A DNA stretch of 64,000 nucleotides, taken from NCBI RefSeq assembly GCF_021532655.1, contig NZ_JAKGAS010000009.1:86381-150380 (forward strand), written 5' to 3'. Within the stretch, counting starts at the first letter, position 1, and every line of letters starts with the position of its first letter. This document shows positions 55,570-63,165 of the stretch, in pieces. The position numbers and the translations under genes are program-made. The notes beneath the pieces are model-generated. The model saw nothing but the letters and a program-made list of their open reading frames with translations, did not search any database and had not been told where the DNA came from. This DNA is from Paraglaciecola algarum. GTDB taxonomy: Bacteria; Pseudomonadota; Gammaproteobacteria; Enterobacterales; Alteromonadaceae.

Positions 55570-57051
55570 ATGAGTACAACCAGTCAAGCCAGTATCTTAT
55601 TTGTTGATGATGAAGAACAAATCTTAGGCTCACTTAAACGAGTAGTTAGAGATATGAATCTAGAGGTGTTCACTGCTCCGTCGGGAGAAGCTGGATTAAC
55701 TGTTCTTGAACAAAATAATATAGATATAGTGATATCAGACAAAAACATGCCAGGTATGAATGGTAATGATTTTTTGCAAAAAGTCGCTGAACAGTGGCCA
55801 GAAACCGTGCGCATTATGTTGACTGCTTATACCGAATTAGACGATATCATAAAAAGCATAAACTCAGGAAAAATATGGAGTTACATGAAAAAGCCTTGGG
55901 ATAACACTGAGTTAAAACTCAATATCCAACAGGCAATCAACTATATGGAAGTTATAGCTGAACGCAGTCTATTGCGACACACCTTAGAGCAGGTTAATAC
56001 CAAACGTAAACGCAATTTCATGGGCTTTATTGGCCAGTCGACCAAGATGCAATTTGTCTATAATTCCATAGAACATTGTGCCCCGAGTCATGCATCAGTG
56101 TTTATTACCGGTCCTAGCGGAGCAGGTAAAGAGTTAGCAGCGGATGCCATTCATAAACTTAGCCCAAGAAAAGATAAGCCTCTAGTTATCATTAACTGTG
56201 CAGCCATTCCACAAGAACTAATGGAGTCTGAGATATTTGGCCATGTAAAAGGTGCGTTTTCTGGTGCAGTTGCCAACCGCGACGGTGCCGCCAGTTTAGC
56301 CCACGAAGGTACCTTGTTTTTAGATGAACTAGGTGAGATGGATATTTCGCTACAAGCAAAAATATTACGTTTTATTCAAACCGGTACATTCCAAAGAGTA
56401 GGTAGCAGTAAAACAGAAAAGGTCGATATTCGCTTTATTAGTGCTACCAACCGCGAACCTATGCAAGCTATTGCGGATGGAAAATTAAGAGAGGATTTAT
56501 ACTACCGTCTCAACGTTATTTCTATTCACCTTCCCGCTCTGAACCAGCGAGAAAAAGATCCTAGCCAAATAGCTCAATACTTTTTGAATCGATTTAGTGA
56601 TTTAGAACAAAAAGTCTTTGTAGGTTTATCATCAGCAGCAGAGAATTTAATCAATAACTATGATTGGCCGGGTAACGTTCGCCAGCTAGAAAACACCATT
56701 CACAGTGCAGTGGTGATGTCTGAAGGACCACTCATGACCGAAGAAAATTTAGGCAGGCAACTACAACTCGACAAAAGACAAGTCTACGCCTTAATCAGCA
56801 AGCCCAATTCGCAAACGAGTTTTGACAATAATGCTCAGCCCACGGCTGCTAGCCCTCAACTTGCTGCCAATACGTCTTCAGATTCAGAGTTTTCAGAAAC
56901 ACCTCACATCCGCAGCTTAGCCGAAGTAGAACGAGCTGCCATTGAACATGCCATTGCTGCATGTGACGAAAACGTGGTTAAAGCTGCCAGTCTATTGGAA
57001 GTAAGCCCATCAACTTTGTACCGAAAAGTACAACAATGGGAAGATAAATAA
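55570..57051 (+). CDS. Sigma-54-dependent response regulator
   Basis: A 493-residue NtrC-class activator. It has a receiver domain (1-125) with phospho-acceptor Asp57 (ISDKNMPG) and the KKPWD segment, an AAA+ domain with Walker A GPSGAGKE, the sigma-54 contact loop GAFSGA (Ser replaces the usual Thr) and Walker B LFLDELGEMD. A Fis-type helix-turn-helix closes the protein (VKAASLLEVSPSTLYRKV). No histidine kinase is adjacent. Two sigma-54-like promoters occur downstream (57192 and 60121), so it may control the flippase/glycosyltransferase and PEP-CTERM-like genes. The GAFSGA variant should remain active by analogy with others. Confidence 0.9.
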   Translation: MSTTSQASILFVDDEEQILGSLKRVVRDMNLEVFTAPSGEAGLTVLEQNNIDIVISDKNMPGMNGNDFLQKVAEQWPETVRIMLTAYTELDDIIKSINSGKIWSYMKKPWDNTELKLNIQQAINYMEVIAERSLLRHTLEQVNTKRKRNFMGFIGQSTKMQFVYNSIEHCAPSHASVFITGPSGAGKELAADAIHKLSPRKDKPLVIINCAAIPQELMESEIFGHVKGAFSGAVANRDGAASLAHEGTLFLDELGEMDISLQAKILRFIQTGTFQRVGSSKTEKVDIRFISATNREPMQAIADGKLREDLYYRLNVISIHLPALNQREKDPSQIAQYFLNRFSDLEQKVFVGLSSAAENLINNYDWPGNVRQLENTIHSAVVMSEGPLMTEENLGRQLQLDKRQVYALISKPNSQTSFDNNAQPTAASPQLAANTSSDSEFSETPHIRSLAEVERAAIEHAIAACDENVVKAASLLEVSPSTLYRKVQQWEDK

Positions 57052-57086
57052 CTCAATTTATCTTTATCTAGTTTGAAATTCTTTTT

Positions 57087-57118
57087 GCATCTTGCAAATT
57101 AAGCCCTTTGCAAGATGC
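57087..57118. terminator. Perfect hairpin after the response-regulator gene
   Basis: GCATCTTGCAAA and TTTGCAAGATGC form a 12-bp perfect stem with an 8-base loop, 36 bases after the stop. No T run follows on the plus strand, so it may act as an mRNA-end stabiliser or a weak terminator. Confidence 0.55.
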
Positions 57119-57191
57119 GAAATAACCTTTATCTAAAACAACCTATAAAAAAATAACCATAGCTTTCAAGTACTTAAAAAACTGAGTTTTA

Positions 57192-57207
57192 TGGCCTGCA
57201 TTTTGTA
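57192..57207 (+). promoter_or_regulatory. Sigma-54 promoter-like site before the flippase gene
   Basis: TGGCCTGCATTTTGTA aligns with the consensus TGGCACG-N4-TTGCA: the -24 GG is intact and the -12 element has TTGTA instead of TTGCA. It is about 27 bases before the flippase start, a suitable spacing. The altered -12 base lowers confidence. Confidence 0.45.
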
Positions 57208-57233
57208 ATACACCCAATAAGATTAAGTATTAG

Positions 57234-58499
57234 GTGTTTTGGAAAATGTATTTCATTAAAGTAAATAGCAACAAACGACTGCTTAATAACACTAGTTGGT
57301 TACTGGTCACTGAAGTTGCCGCAAAAGTTTCTAGAATAGCCGTAATATTTGCCTTAGCAGCAACCTTAACTGCCATTGAATATGGCACAGTCATGTTAGC
57401 CCTTGCTTGCCATGAAATATTCAAATTAATTTTACGCTCGGGGGCCGGAGCACAAATCATTCAGTGCAGTGATAAACAACTGCCCCAATTTGCCCAAAAT
57501 GGCATGTTGCTGCAATGGCTTGTGTGCTTATTATTGGCAAGCAGCCAAGCAGCGCTAGCCTTTCCCATCGCTGACTTTTATAACAATCCAGAACTGCTTA
57601 AGCTCATTGCTTTAATGGCTATTGTTTACCTTTTCTACCCTCTTGTGAGTGTCAAAGTGTTTTTGGTTCAACGAGCTAATAACATGCGTTTCTTCAGCAT
57701 TCGCAACGCATTATGTATCTTAACTGAAAACCTGAGTATCGCACTATTTGCCCTATTAGATTGCGGGATCATGTCAGTGGTTTACGGCAAGTGGGTATTT
57801 GCCTCGCTGTGGATACTGCTGTTTTATTTCGCACCTGTAAAAAGTTTTGGCGTTGGGTTCCAAGCTCATGTGTTCTTATCTCTATGCAAAACCTCTGGGC
57901 AATTGTTGTGTACCGAATTAGTTCGTGCCCTACGAATGCAATTGGACATGTTGATAGGTGCCCGATTATTAAGTCCTGAATTATTTGGCTTATATTGTTT
58001 CGCAAAAAGTGCAGGTGTTGGCTTAAGCCAATCAATCAACAATGCATTTAATGCAGGCTTATACCCCCATTTATGTGACAAACATCGCGCCAATAAACTC
58101 ATCCCTTACGTGCCAACCGTTTATGCTATCACCAGCATTGTTGGCTGTTTATTTCTCCTCCAGGCCTTGCTCGTACCTTTTTACGTGCCCTTATTGTTTA
58201 GCCAAGAATGGCAACAAAATCATACTGTTATTATTTTACTTTGCTTGGCAGCCTTGCCCGCTATTTTTATCGATACCCAATGTAATCTACTAAGGGCCAA
58301 AGCTGCCTATCAATCAGAGCTTTATGTGCGTTTGTATTGTTTATTGATAACCACAGCTTGCTTATTAGCCATTCAAGCAGCAACCCCCCAAATATTCGCC
58401 CTAACCATTTTAGTTAGTAGCCTCTTATGGTTATTGGCACTTATTCCATATACCCACTTAAAAAACCTATTTTTATTTCCAGCAACAACTCGGAGCTAA
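57234..58499 (+). CDS. Wzx-type polysaccharide flippase (MOP superfamily)
   Basis: A 421-residue inner-membrane protein with about 12-14 hydrophobic helices and the general layout of O-antigen/EPS repeat-unit flippases (for example an N-terminal NNTSWLLVTEVAAKVSRIAV segment and a central SAGVGLSQSINNAF block). It would move lipid-linked oligosaccharide units to the periplasmic face. The start is GTG 57234 or ATG 57246; neither has a strong ribosome site. The glycosyltransferase follows after 3 bases. Confidence 0.82.
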   Translation: MFWKMYFIKVNSNKRLLNNTSWLLVTEVAAKVSRIAVIFALAATLTAIEYGTVMLALACHEIFKLILRSGAGAQIIQCSDKQLPQFAQNGMLLQWLVCLLLASSQAALAFPIADFYNNPELLKLIALMAIVYLFYPLVSVKVFLVQRANNMRFFSIRNALCILTENLSIALFALLDCGIMSVVYGKWVFASLWILLFYFAPVKSFGVGFQAHVFLSLCKTSGQLLCTELVRALRMQLDMLIGARLLSPELFGLYCFAKSAGVGLSQSINNAFNAGLYPHLCDKHRANKLIPYVPTVYAITSIVGCLFLLQALLVPFYVPLLFSQEWQQNHTVIILLCLAALPAIFIDTQCNLLRAKAAYQSELYVRLYCLLITTACLLAIQAATPQIFALTILVSSLLWLLALIPYTHLKNLFLFPATTRS

Positions 58500-58502
58500 A
58501 TC

Positions 58503-59516
58503 ATGAGCAAACTACCTATCATATCTGTTGTGATCCCTATGTATAACGTCGAAAAATATATCGAACAATGTATTCAATCTGTATTGGCCCAGACGTTTAA
58601 GAATTTTGAAATTATCTGCGTAGACGACGGCTGCACAGACAACACCTTAGCAAAGCTCAATGCTTTTACTGACCAAAGAATTAAGTTAGTAAGGCAAGTG
58701 AATAGAGGATTGTCAGCGGCTCGCAATACAGGTATTTCCAACTCTAAAGGGGTATATGTGGCCTTGTTAGATGCTGATGACTTTTGGGCAAAAGAAAAGT
58801 TAAGCCAACACATCAATCACCTCAATAAAAACCCAGAGGTGGGTGTGAGTTACTGCCCTTCTTTATTTATAAATGAACAAGGCAAAAAGATGGGTATTGG
58901 CCAATTCCCTAGACTTAAAAACGTGTCAGCTAAACATATATTTTGCAGAAACCCTGTGGGCAATGGCTCAGCACCGGTTATCCGTAAACGTCTATTAAAC
59001 GAAATGACTTACGAAACCAAAGATCCTAAAAAGGCCAATGCTAAAAGGCAGTGCGTATTTGATGAAGACCTACGTCAATCAGAAGACATTGAACTTTGGA
59101 CCCGAATCGCCTTAACAGCTAAATGGAAATTTGAAGGAATAAACGCACCACTCACCTACTACCGAGTAAACGAAGGTGGCCTCTCAGCCAATTTAAAAAA
59201 ACAATATACCAGTTGGTGTTTAGCCATGGCTAAAAACCACCAAGCCAACCCAATGTTTTTTAAACGTTATTTATCACTAGCAAGAGCCTACCAACTTAGA
59301 TACTTGGCACGCAGAGCCATTCGTTCAGGTGATAGTTGGCAAGCCATTAAGTTGGTACACCATGCCTTATTAATTCAGCCCAAAATTGCAATTGAAGAGC
59401 CCAGTAGAACGTTAATCACCTACGTTTGTGCGCTAATTTCTATATTGCCTAGAACGCTTTATAAAACGCTCGAAATCAAAGCTATGCAGTTTATACAACA
59501 ACGCAGCGCAACTTAG
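58503..59516 (+). CDS. Family 2 glycosyltransferase
   Basis: A 337-residue GT2 enzyme. The N-terminal GT-A fold has ISVVIPMYNVEKYIEQC, the nucleotide-binding CVDDGCTDNT, NRGLSAARNTGI and the metal-binding DADD in VALLDADDFW. The acceptor-side segment is QSEDIELWTRIAL. It probably adds one sugar to the repeat unit handled by the flippase. Donor and acceptor cannot be told from sequence. Confidence 0.92.
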   Translation: MSKLPIISVVIPMYNVEKYIEQCIQSVLAQTFKNFEIICVDDGCTDNTLAKLNAFTDQRIKLVRQVNRGLSAARNTGISNSKGVYVALLDADDFWAKEKLSQHINHLNKNPEVGVSYCPSLFINEQGKKMGIGQFPRLKNVSAKHIFCRNPVGNGSAPVIRKRLLNEMTYETKDPKKANAKRQCVFDEDLRQSEDIELWTRIALTAKWKFEGINAPLTYYRVNEGGLSANLKKQYTSWCLAMAKNHQANPMFFKRYLSLARAYQLRYLARRAIRSGDSWQAIKLVHHALLIQPKIAIEEPSRTLITYVCALISILPRTLYKTLEIKAMQFIQQRSAT

Positions 59517-59530
59517 TGAAGACCTATTAG

Positions 59531-59944
59531 ATGCCAACCTTAAGTAAAATTAGAAAAGACCCGGACATAATGAACTTACTTAGCCGCCTGCCTAAAGAAA
59601 CCGCAGACAGCTTAACCAACGTTCAACTTCAGCACTTAAAAATAGCCTATGGCAGTGGGCAATTCCGTAAACATAAAGTGGACATACGAGGCACCTTTCC
59701 AGTGCCATTTTATCCTTCACGAATTTACTTTGTGATATTAATGGGCCGTAATATTCGTTCATTATCACGGCAAGAACAATCCATCGCCATATTTAACATT
59801 TTGATTATGGCCACGATATTTTTAGCCCTCAGCACCGCCTTAGGGTTAATCATTTTGTACTTTATAAAATCTGCACTGGGTATCAATCTTTTAGATGGCT
59901 ACTCTCTAGGTTTGTGGGATTGGTTCAAACAATTTTGGAAATAA
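59531..59944 (+). CDS. Conserved small membrane protein near the polysaccharide genes
   Basis: A 137-residue protein with a soluble N-terminal half (DIRGTFPVPFYPSRIYFVILMGRNIRSLSR around residues 51-80) and a hydrophobic C-terminal segment of one or two helices (IFNILIMATIFLALSTALGLIILYFI near 87-112). The IRGxxPxPFxxxRxYFVxLxGRNxR-type core looks like a conserved protein of polysaccharide loci. No enzyme family is recognised. It begins 14 bases after the glycosyltransferase. Confidence 0.65.
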   Translation: MPTLSKIRKDPDIMNLLSRLPKETADSLTNVQLQHLKIAYGSGQFRKHKVDIRGTFPVPFYPSRIYFVILMGRNIRSLSRQEQSIAIFNILIMATIFLALSTALGLIILYFIKSALGINLLDGYSLGLWDWFKQFWK

Positions 59945-60120
59945 CAATAAGTCATACCGCATAACCTAAGCCAAAGTTAGTTTGGTATTTATGTTTAATG
60001 CCTCAGCCCCTTTTTCATTTTGCAAAGCGGATTGAGAAACATTTTTTATTTTAACCAACAAGCATATTAAAACACTGCTAAATAATAAATATTAAACTTA
60101 TATATCAATTAGATAACCAT

Positions 60121-60136
60121 TGGTTCGGAATGTGCA
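60121..60136 (+). promoter_or_regulatory. Sigma-54 promoter-like site before the PEP-CTERM-like gene
   Basis: TGGTTCGGAATGTGCA aligns with TGGCACG-N4-TTGCA: the -24 GG and -12 GC are exact, at the required 10-base separation. The predicted transcript start is near 60147, 29 bases before the ATG. Confidence 0.6.
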
Positions 60137-60175
60137 ATAACGAAGTTGTCTAATCAATATCTTCGGAGTAGTAAA

Positions 60176-60829
60176 ATGTTTAAATATTTAATAGTTATCG
60201 TCATGCTGTTAGTAACAAGTAATACTCAGGCCGCGCTGATTAGTTTGCAGTCGTTGTCTATCAATAACACCTTTGACGCTGCAAACGGATTCAAAGCCTA
60301 TTGGCAAAACCAAACCTTTAACGCTAGTCAACCTATCTATTATGAAAACATTAATTTTGAAAATATTAAAACAGGTGGCTACAGCCTAAATTTATTGTCA
60401 ATTAGCTTTGAACTACCACTGCCCATTACATTCAGTATTCTTGCTGGGTTAGATGCCCATCACGGTGCAGACATATATGTGAACGACACAATGACTTATT
60501 CTAATAATGATGACCTTTGGTGGAGTAAAAAATGGCCCCACAAAGACGTGGTTGAACTAGAACAAATACCCCTGTTAGCGGGGTTAAATTCTATCGATAT
60601 TTTTTGGGCAGAATCATGTTGCAATGGCCCTAACTCTGTAATGTTTTCAGTTGATAACGCCTTACCAATATTTTTAAGTGGTACAGCTCTACAAAGTGAG
60701 ATCCCACAAGTCTCAGCACCCAATAATTTAACGTTATTTGCTTTGGGTCTATGCCTTTTAATTTGGTTTAGCAGAAAGCCTCTTAAAAACGAAGAAACAA
60801 AGACTAAACATGAGCACAAAGCTACATAG
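60176..60829 (+). CDS. PEP-CTERM-like exported protein
   Basis: A 217-residue exported protein. Translation starts at ATG 60176, where CGGAG lies 9-10 bases upstream; an in-frame TTG at 60146 would place that site inside the gene. The signal peptide (MFKYLIVIVMLLVTSNTQA) precedes a beta-rich region with a paired Cys (ESCCNG). The C-terminus has a short polar segment (VSAPNN), a hydrophobic helix (LTLFALGLCLLIWF) and a basic tail (SRKPLK), as in PEP-CTERM sorting signals, though the PEP triplet is replaced by SAP. Processing by an exosortase is possible; none is in the window. Confidence 0.65.
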   Translation: MFKYLIVIVMLLVTSNTQAALISLQSLSINNTFDAANGFKAYWQNQTFNASQPIYYENINFENIKTGGYSLNLLSISFELPLPITFSILAGLDAHHGADIYVNDTMTYSNNDDLWWSKKWPHKDVVELEQIPLLAGLNSIDIFWAESCCNGPNSVMFSVDNALPIFLSGTALQSEIPQVSAPNNLTLFALGLCLLIWFSRKPLKNEETKTKHEHKAT

Positions 60830-60849
60830 TTTCTCCTATAGGCTTTGTG
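60815..60849. terminator. Hairpin over the stop of the PEP-CTERM-like gene
   Basis: CACAAAGCTACATAG and CTATAGGCTTTGTG pair with few mismatches around a 6-base loop, covering the stop codon. It lies between the converging PEP-CTERM-like and integrase genes and is a plausible transcription end, though no T run follows. Confidence 0.4.
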
Positions 60850-60921
60850 TAATCGATGACTAGTAACGAAACCTCACGTAAAGTGACTTAGGTGTTGTAT
60901 AAATAGCTGTACTAAATCCAC

Positions 60922-61887
60922 TTAAATAACTTTACGATCAAAAGGGCTGATAGTGTGACTAAACCTTGAGCCAATAACATGTGTATATAATTCTGTCGTT
61001 CTTAGGTCGGAATGCCCTAATAACTCTTGAACTGTTCTAATATCCGTTCCGTTTAATAAAAGTTGTGTTGCAAAAGTATGGCGAAAAGTATGAGCTTTGA
61101 CTCTTTTTGCAATGCCTGTTTTTAATACAGCCTGTCTTAATTGCTTTCTAAAAGCCGTCTCATGAATATGATGCCTACATATGTATCCATCATGGGGGTG
61201 TTCACAACGGATACTTGAAGGAAATAGGTATTGCCATGAAAAGTCTTTTGCAGCGTGGCCATATTTCCGAATAAGTGAAGGAGGTAATGAGGTTAACCCG
61301 TAGCCTTCACAGGTGTCTTTGTGATGTATTAGCTTTGCTTTTTCGATTTGATTTTTAATGGACTCATTTAACGATTTAGGTAGTAAGGTATATCTGTCTT
61401 TTCGCCCTTTTCCTCTAAAAACGAATAAAGTATTGTCAGCCAAGTTTAAGTCTTTAACCCTTAACTTTAAGGCTTCATTGATCCTTAATCCGCAGCCATA
61501 AAGTAACGATGCTATTAACCAATACTTGTCTTTTAGATTTCCAATTATTTGCATAGCCTCTTCATGCGTTAGTACAGTTGGTATGGCACGATCACGTTTT
61601 GTGAATCCATACTTTAAGTTTTTAATTTCACGCTGAATGACATTTTTGTACATAAATATAATGGCACAGAGAGCTTGGTTTTGAGTGGCACTGCTGACTT
61701 GTCTATTTATCGCAAGATGGTTAAGAAATCGTTCAATTTCATGGTTTCCCATATCATTTGGATGTTTTTTGTCGTTAAACAAAATAAAGCCTTTAATCCA
61801 CCAGAGGTATGATTTTTCAGTTTTAATGCTGTAACGCATTGTTCTGATTTCTTGTCTAACAGATTCCAAAAATGGTGACTTGGTCAT
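60922..61887 (-). CDS. intI: Integron integrase (IntI family)
   Basis: A 321-residue tyrosine recombinase. Catalytic residues are Arg135 (GCGLRINEAL), Lys160, His266 and Arg269 (AHTFRHTFAT), His292 (LLGHSDLRTT) and Tyr301. The extra segment at about 203-222 (PPSLIRKYGHAAKDFSWQY) is the IntI-specific patch that separates integron integrases from XerC/XerD and allows recombination of folded attC sites. All catalytic residues are intact, so the enzyme may be active. A LexA box overlaps its promoter region. Recognisable gene cassettes were not found on its attI side, where an IS91-type element lies instead. Confidence 0.92.
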   Translation of the reverse strand: MTKSPFLESVRQEIRTMRYSIKTEKSYLWWIKGFILFNDKKHPNDMGNHEIERFLNHLAINRQVSSATQNQALCAIIFMYKNVIQREIKNLKYGFTKRDRAIPTVLTHEEAMQIIGNLKDKYWLIASLLYGCGLRINEALKLRVKDLNLADNTLFVFRGKGRKDRYTLLPKSLNESIKNQIEKAKLIHHKDTCEGYGLTSLPPSLIRKYGHAAKDFSWQYLFPSSIRCEHPHDGYICRHHIHETAFRKQLRQAVLKTGIAKRVKAHTFRHTFATQLLLNGTDIRTVQELLGHSDLRTTELYTHVIGSRFSHTISPFDRKVI

Positions 61888-61907
61888 TGCTTTAATTCCA
61901 ATGTCAT

Positions 61908-61927
61908 AACTGTATTTTTATACAGTT
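61908..61927. promoter_or_regulatory. LexA (SOS) box before the integron integrase
   Basis: AACTGTATTTTTATACAGTT has perfect 6-base arms around 8 bases and contains the CTGT-N8-ACAG core of LexA operators. It sits 20 bases before the integrase start. SOS control of integron integrases is well established. Confidence 0.85.
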
Positions 61928-61962
61928 ATAATTGAGATATTCAAATTCTGCAAGAAATGGCG

Positions 61963-62057
61963 CGTTATGTAATTGGTAATTATTCTCGAAAACTCCAAGG
62001 GCGCGAAAATTACACTATAAAAATCAATTGCTTATTTTATGTTAATATTACATAACG
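61963..62057 (+). other. Candidate attI region with inverted core motifs
   Basis: CGTTATGTAAT (61963-61973) contains GTTATGT, close to the integron core GTTRRRY. Its exact inverted copy ATTACATAACG lies at 62047-62057, resembling the R-double-prime end of an attC. ATTCTCG occurs three times between about 61980 and 62100. Position beside intI fits attI followed by a truncated cassette or attC, but no complete attC can be drawn. Confidence 0.4.
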
Positions 62058-62319
62058 ACCCAAAATAATTCTCGTTAAATACAATTCTCGCTTTCAACAA
62101 AGTTATCAACTGTTGTTAGTGCTTAAATAAGCTGATAAGTTATTAATATTGTTAAATAAAATTACCGTGAATTTGTAATTGCTAGCTCAAGTCAAAATGG
62201 AGTTAACAGGAATTCCCGCTAATACATTGTTGAACTAAGCCGCTGCGCGGAGCCTCCTTTTTTCGTCTGATCTACCACACTTATCTTTGGGTATTTTCCC
62301 AATTTACCGGAGATAAGCC
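62058..62319. other. Junction between integron and IS91-type element
   Basis: No gene is seen. The left part is AT-rich; near 62240-62260 a short GC-rich dyad (CCGCTGCGCGG) appears, as often found near IS91-family ends. The exact boundary of the element cannot be fixed without a second copy. Confidence 0.35.
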
Positions 62320-63165
62320 ATGAGTAAGTTACGTCCAGCTTTACACGATGAAATCACTTTGCGAGGTTACTCACCTCGTACCCGAGAAACCTATGTTTAT
62401 GCGATTGAGAAATTGGCGAAGTATTACGACCAAGCCATCAGCACACTCACTGACCAGCAACTTGAACAGTATTTTCGCTATTTAACCTTAGAGAAGAAAC
62501 TCTCTCGCTCTACGATATTAGTGCAGTTAAACGGCATTCATTTTTTGTATGAGCATGTATTGCATAAAAAGTTTAAGGTGAAGGTTTGTTGGCCTAAACA
62601 AAAACAAGTGATACCGGAGTTGTTATCAAGGGCAGAGGTGAAGTTAATCATTTCCCATGTGCCCCATGAAAAATACCAAACCATGCTATTGATATTGTAT
62701 GGCTGCGGTTTGCGCATTAGTGAATTGATGCACCTTAAAGTCAGTGATATTGATGGTGGGCGTGAAACCCTCAAAATACGTCAAGGCAAAGGCGGTAAAG
62801 ATAGATTTGTGGTTGTACCGCCTTCCATTTTAGCGTTGATGAGGTTGTATTGGTGCCGTTATCACCCTGGTGTTTGGTTGTTTCCATCAAGAGGTGAAGG
62901 TAAGCAACCACTGAATGAGTCATCATTAAGAAAACAGCTTAAAACCGCAGTACGTTTATCAGGCATTAATAAACGTTGCAGTGCCCATAGTTTTCGTCAT
63001 GCTTTTGCTACGCATCAACTTGAAGCAGGTATGCCGCTGCATCAGTTGCAACATCAACTGGGGCACAGTGATATTAGAACAACCTCGCGCTATTTACATT
63101 GGCTACCAGAATTGGGTCACGGTGGTGTGGATTTATTGTCAGGGTGGGGAGATGACCATGGCTAG
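62320..63165 (+). CDS. Tyrosine recombinase of the IS91-type element
   Basis: A 281-residue XerC/D-like recombinase. An N-terminal SAM-like core-binding domain (GYSPRTRETYVYAIEKLAKYY) is followed by a catalytic domain with Arg132 (GCGLRISEL), Lys157, His223 and Arg226 (AHSFRHAFAT), His249 (QLGHSDIRTT) and Tyr258. It lacks the IntI-specific patch, so it is not a second integron integrase. Its last codons overlap the start of the transposase gene. The role of this accessory recombinase in IS91-type transposition is not known. Confidence 0.88.
   Translation: MSKLRPALHDEITLRGYSPRTRETYVYAIEKLAKYYDQAISTLTDQQLEQYFRYLTLEKKLSRSTILVQLNGIHFLYEHVLHKKFKVKVCWPKQKQVIPELLSRAEVKLIISHVPHEKYQTMLLILYGCGLRISELMHLKVSDIDGGRETLKIRQGKGGKDRFVVVPPSILALMRLYWCRYHPGVWLFPSRGEGKQPLNESSLRKQLKTAVRLSGINKRCSAHSFRHAFATHQLEAGMPLHQLQHQLGHSDIRTTSRYLHWLPELGHGGVDLLSGWGDDHG

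Noticed and set aside
62050..62092. A complete attC site (ACATAAC to GTTAAAT)
   Set aside because: The span is about 40 bases, shorter than known attC sites, the ends are not complementary and no inner L boxes can be paired.
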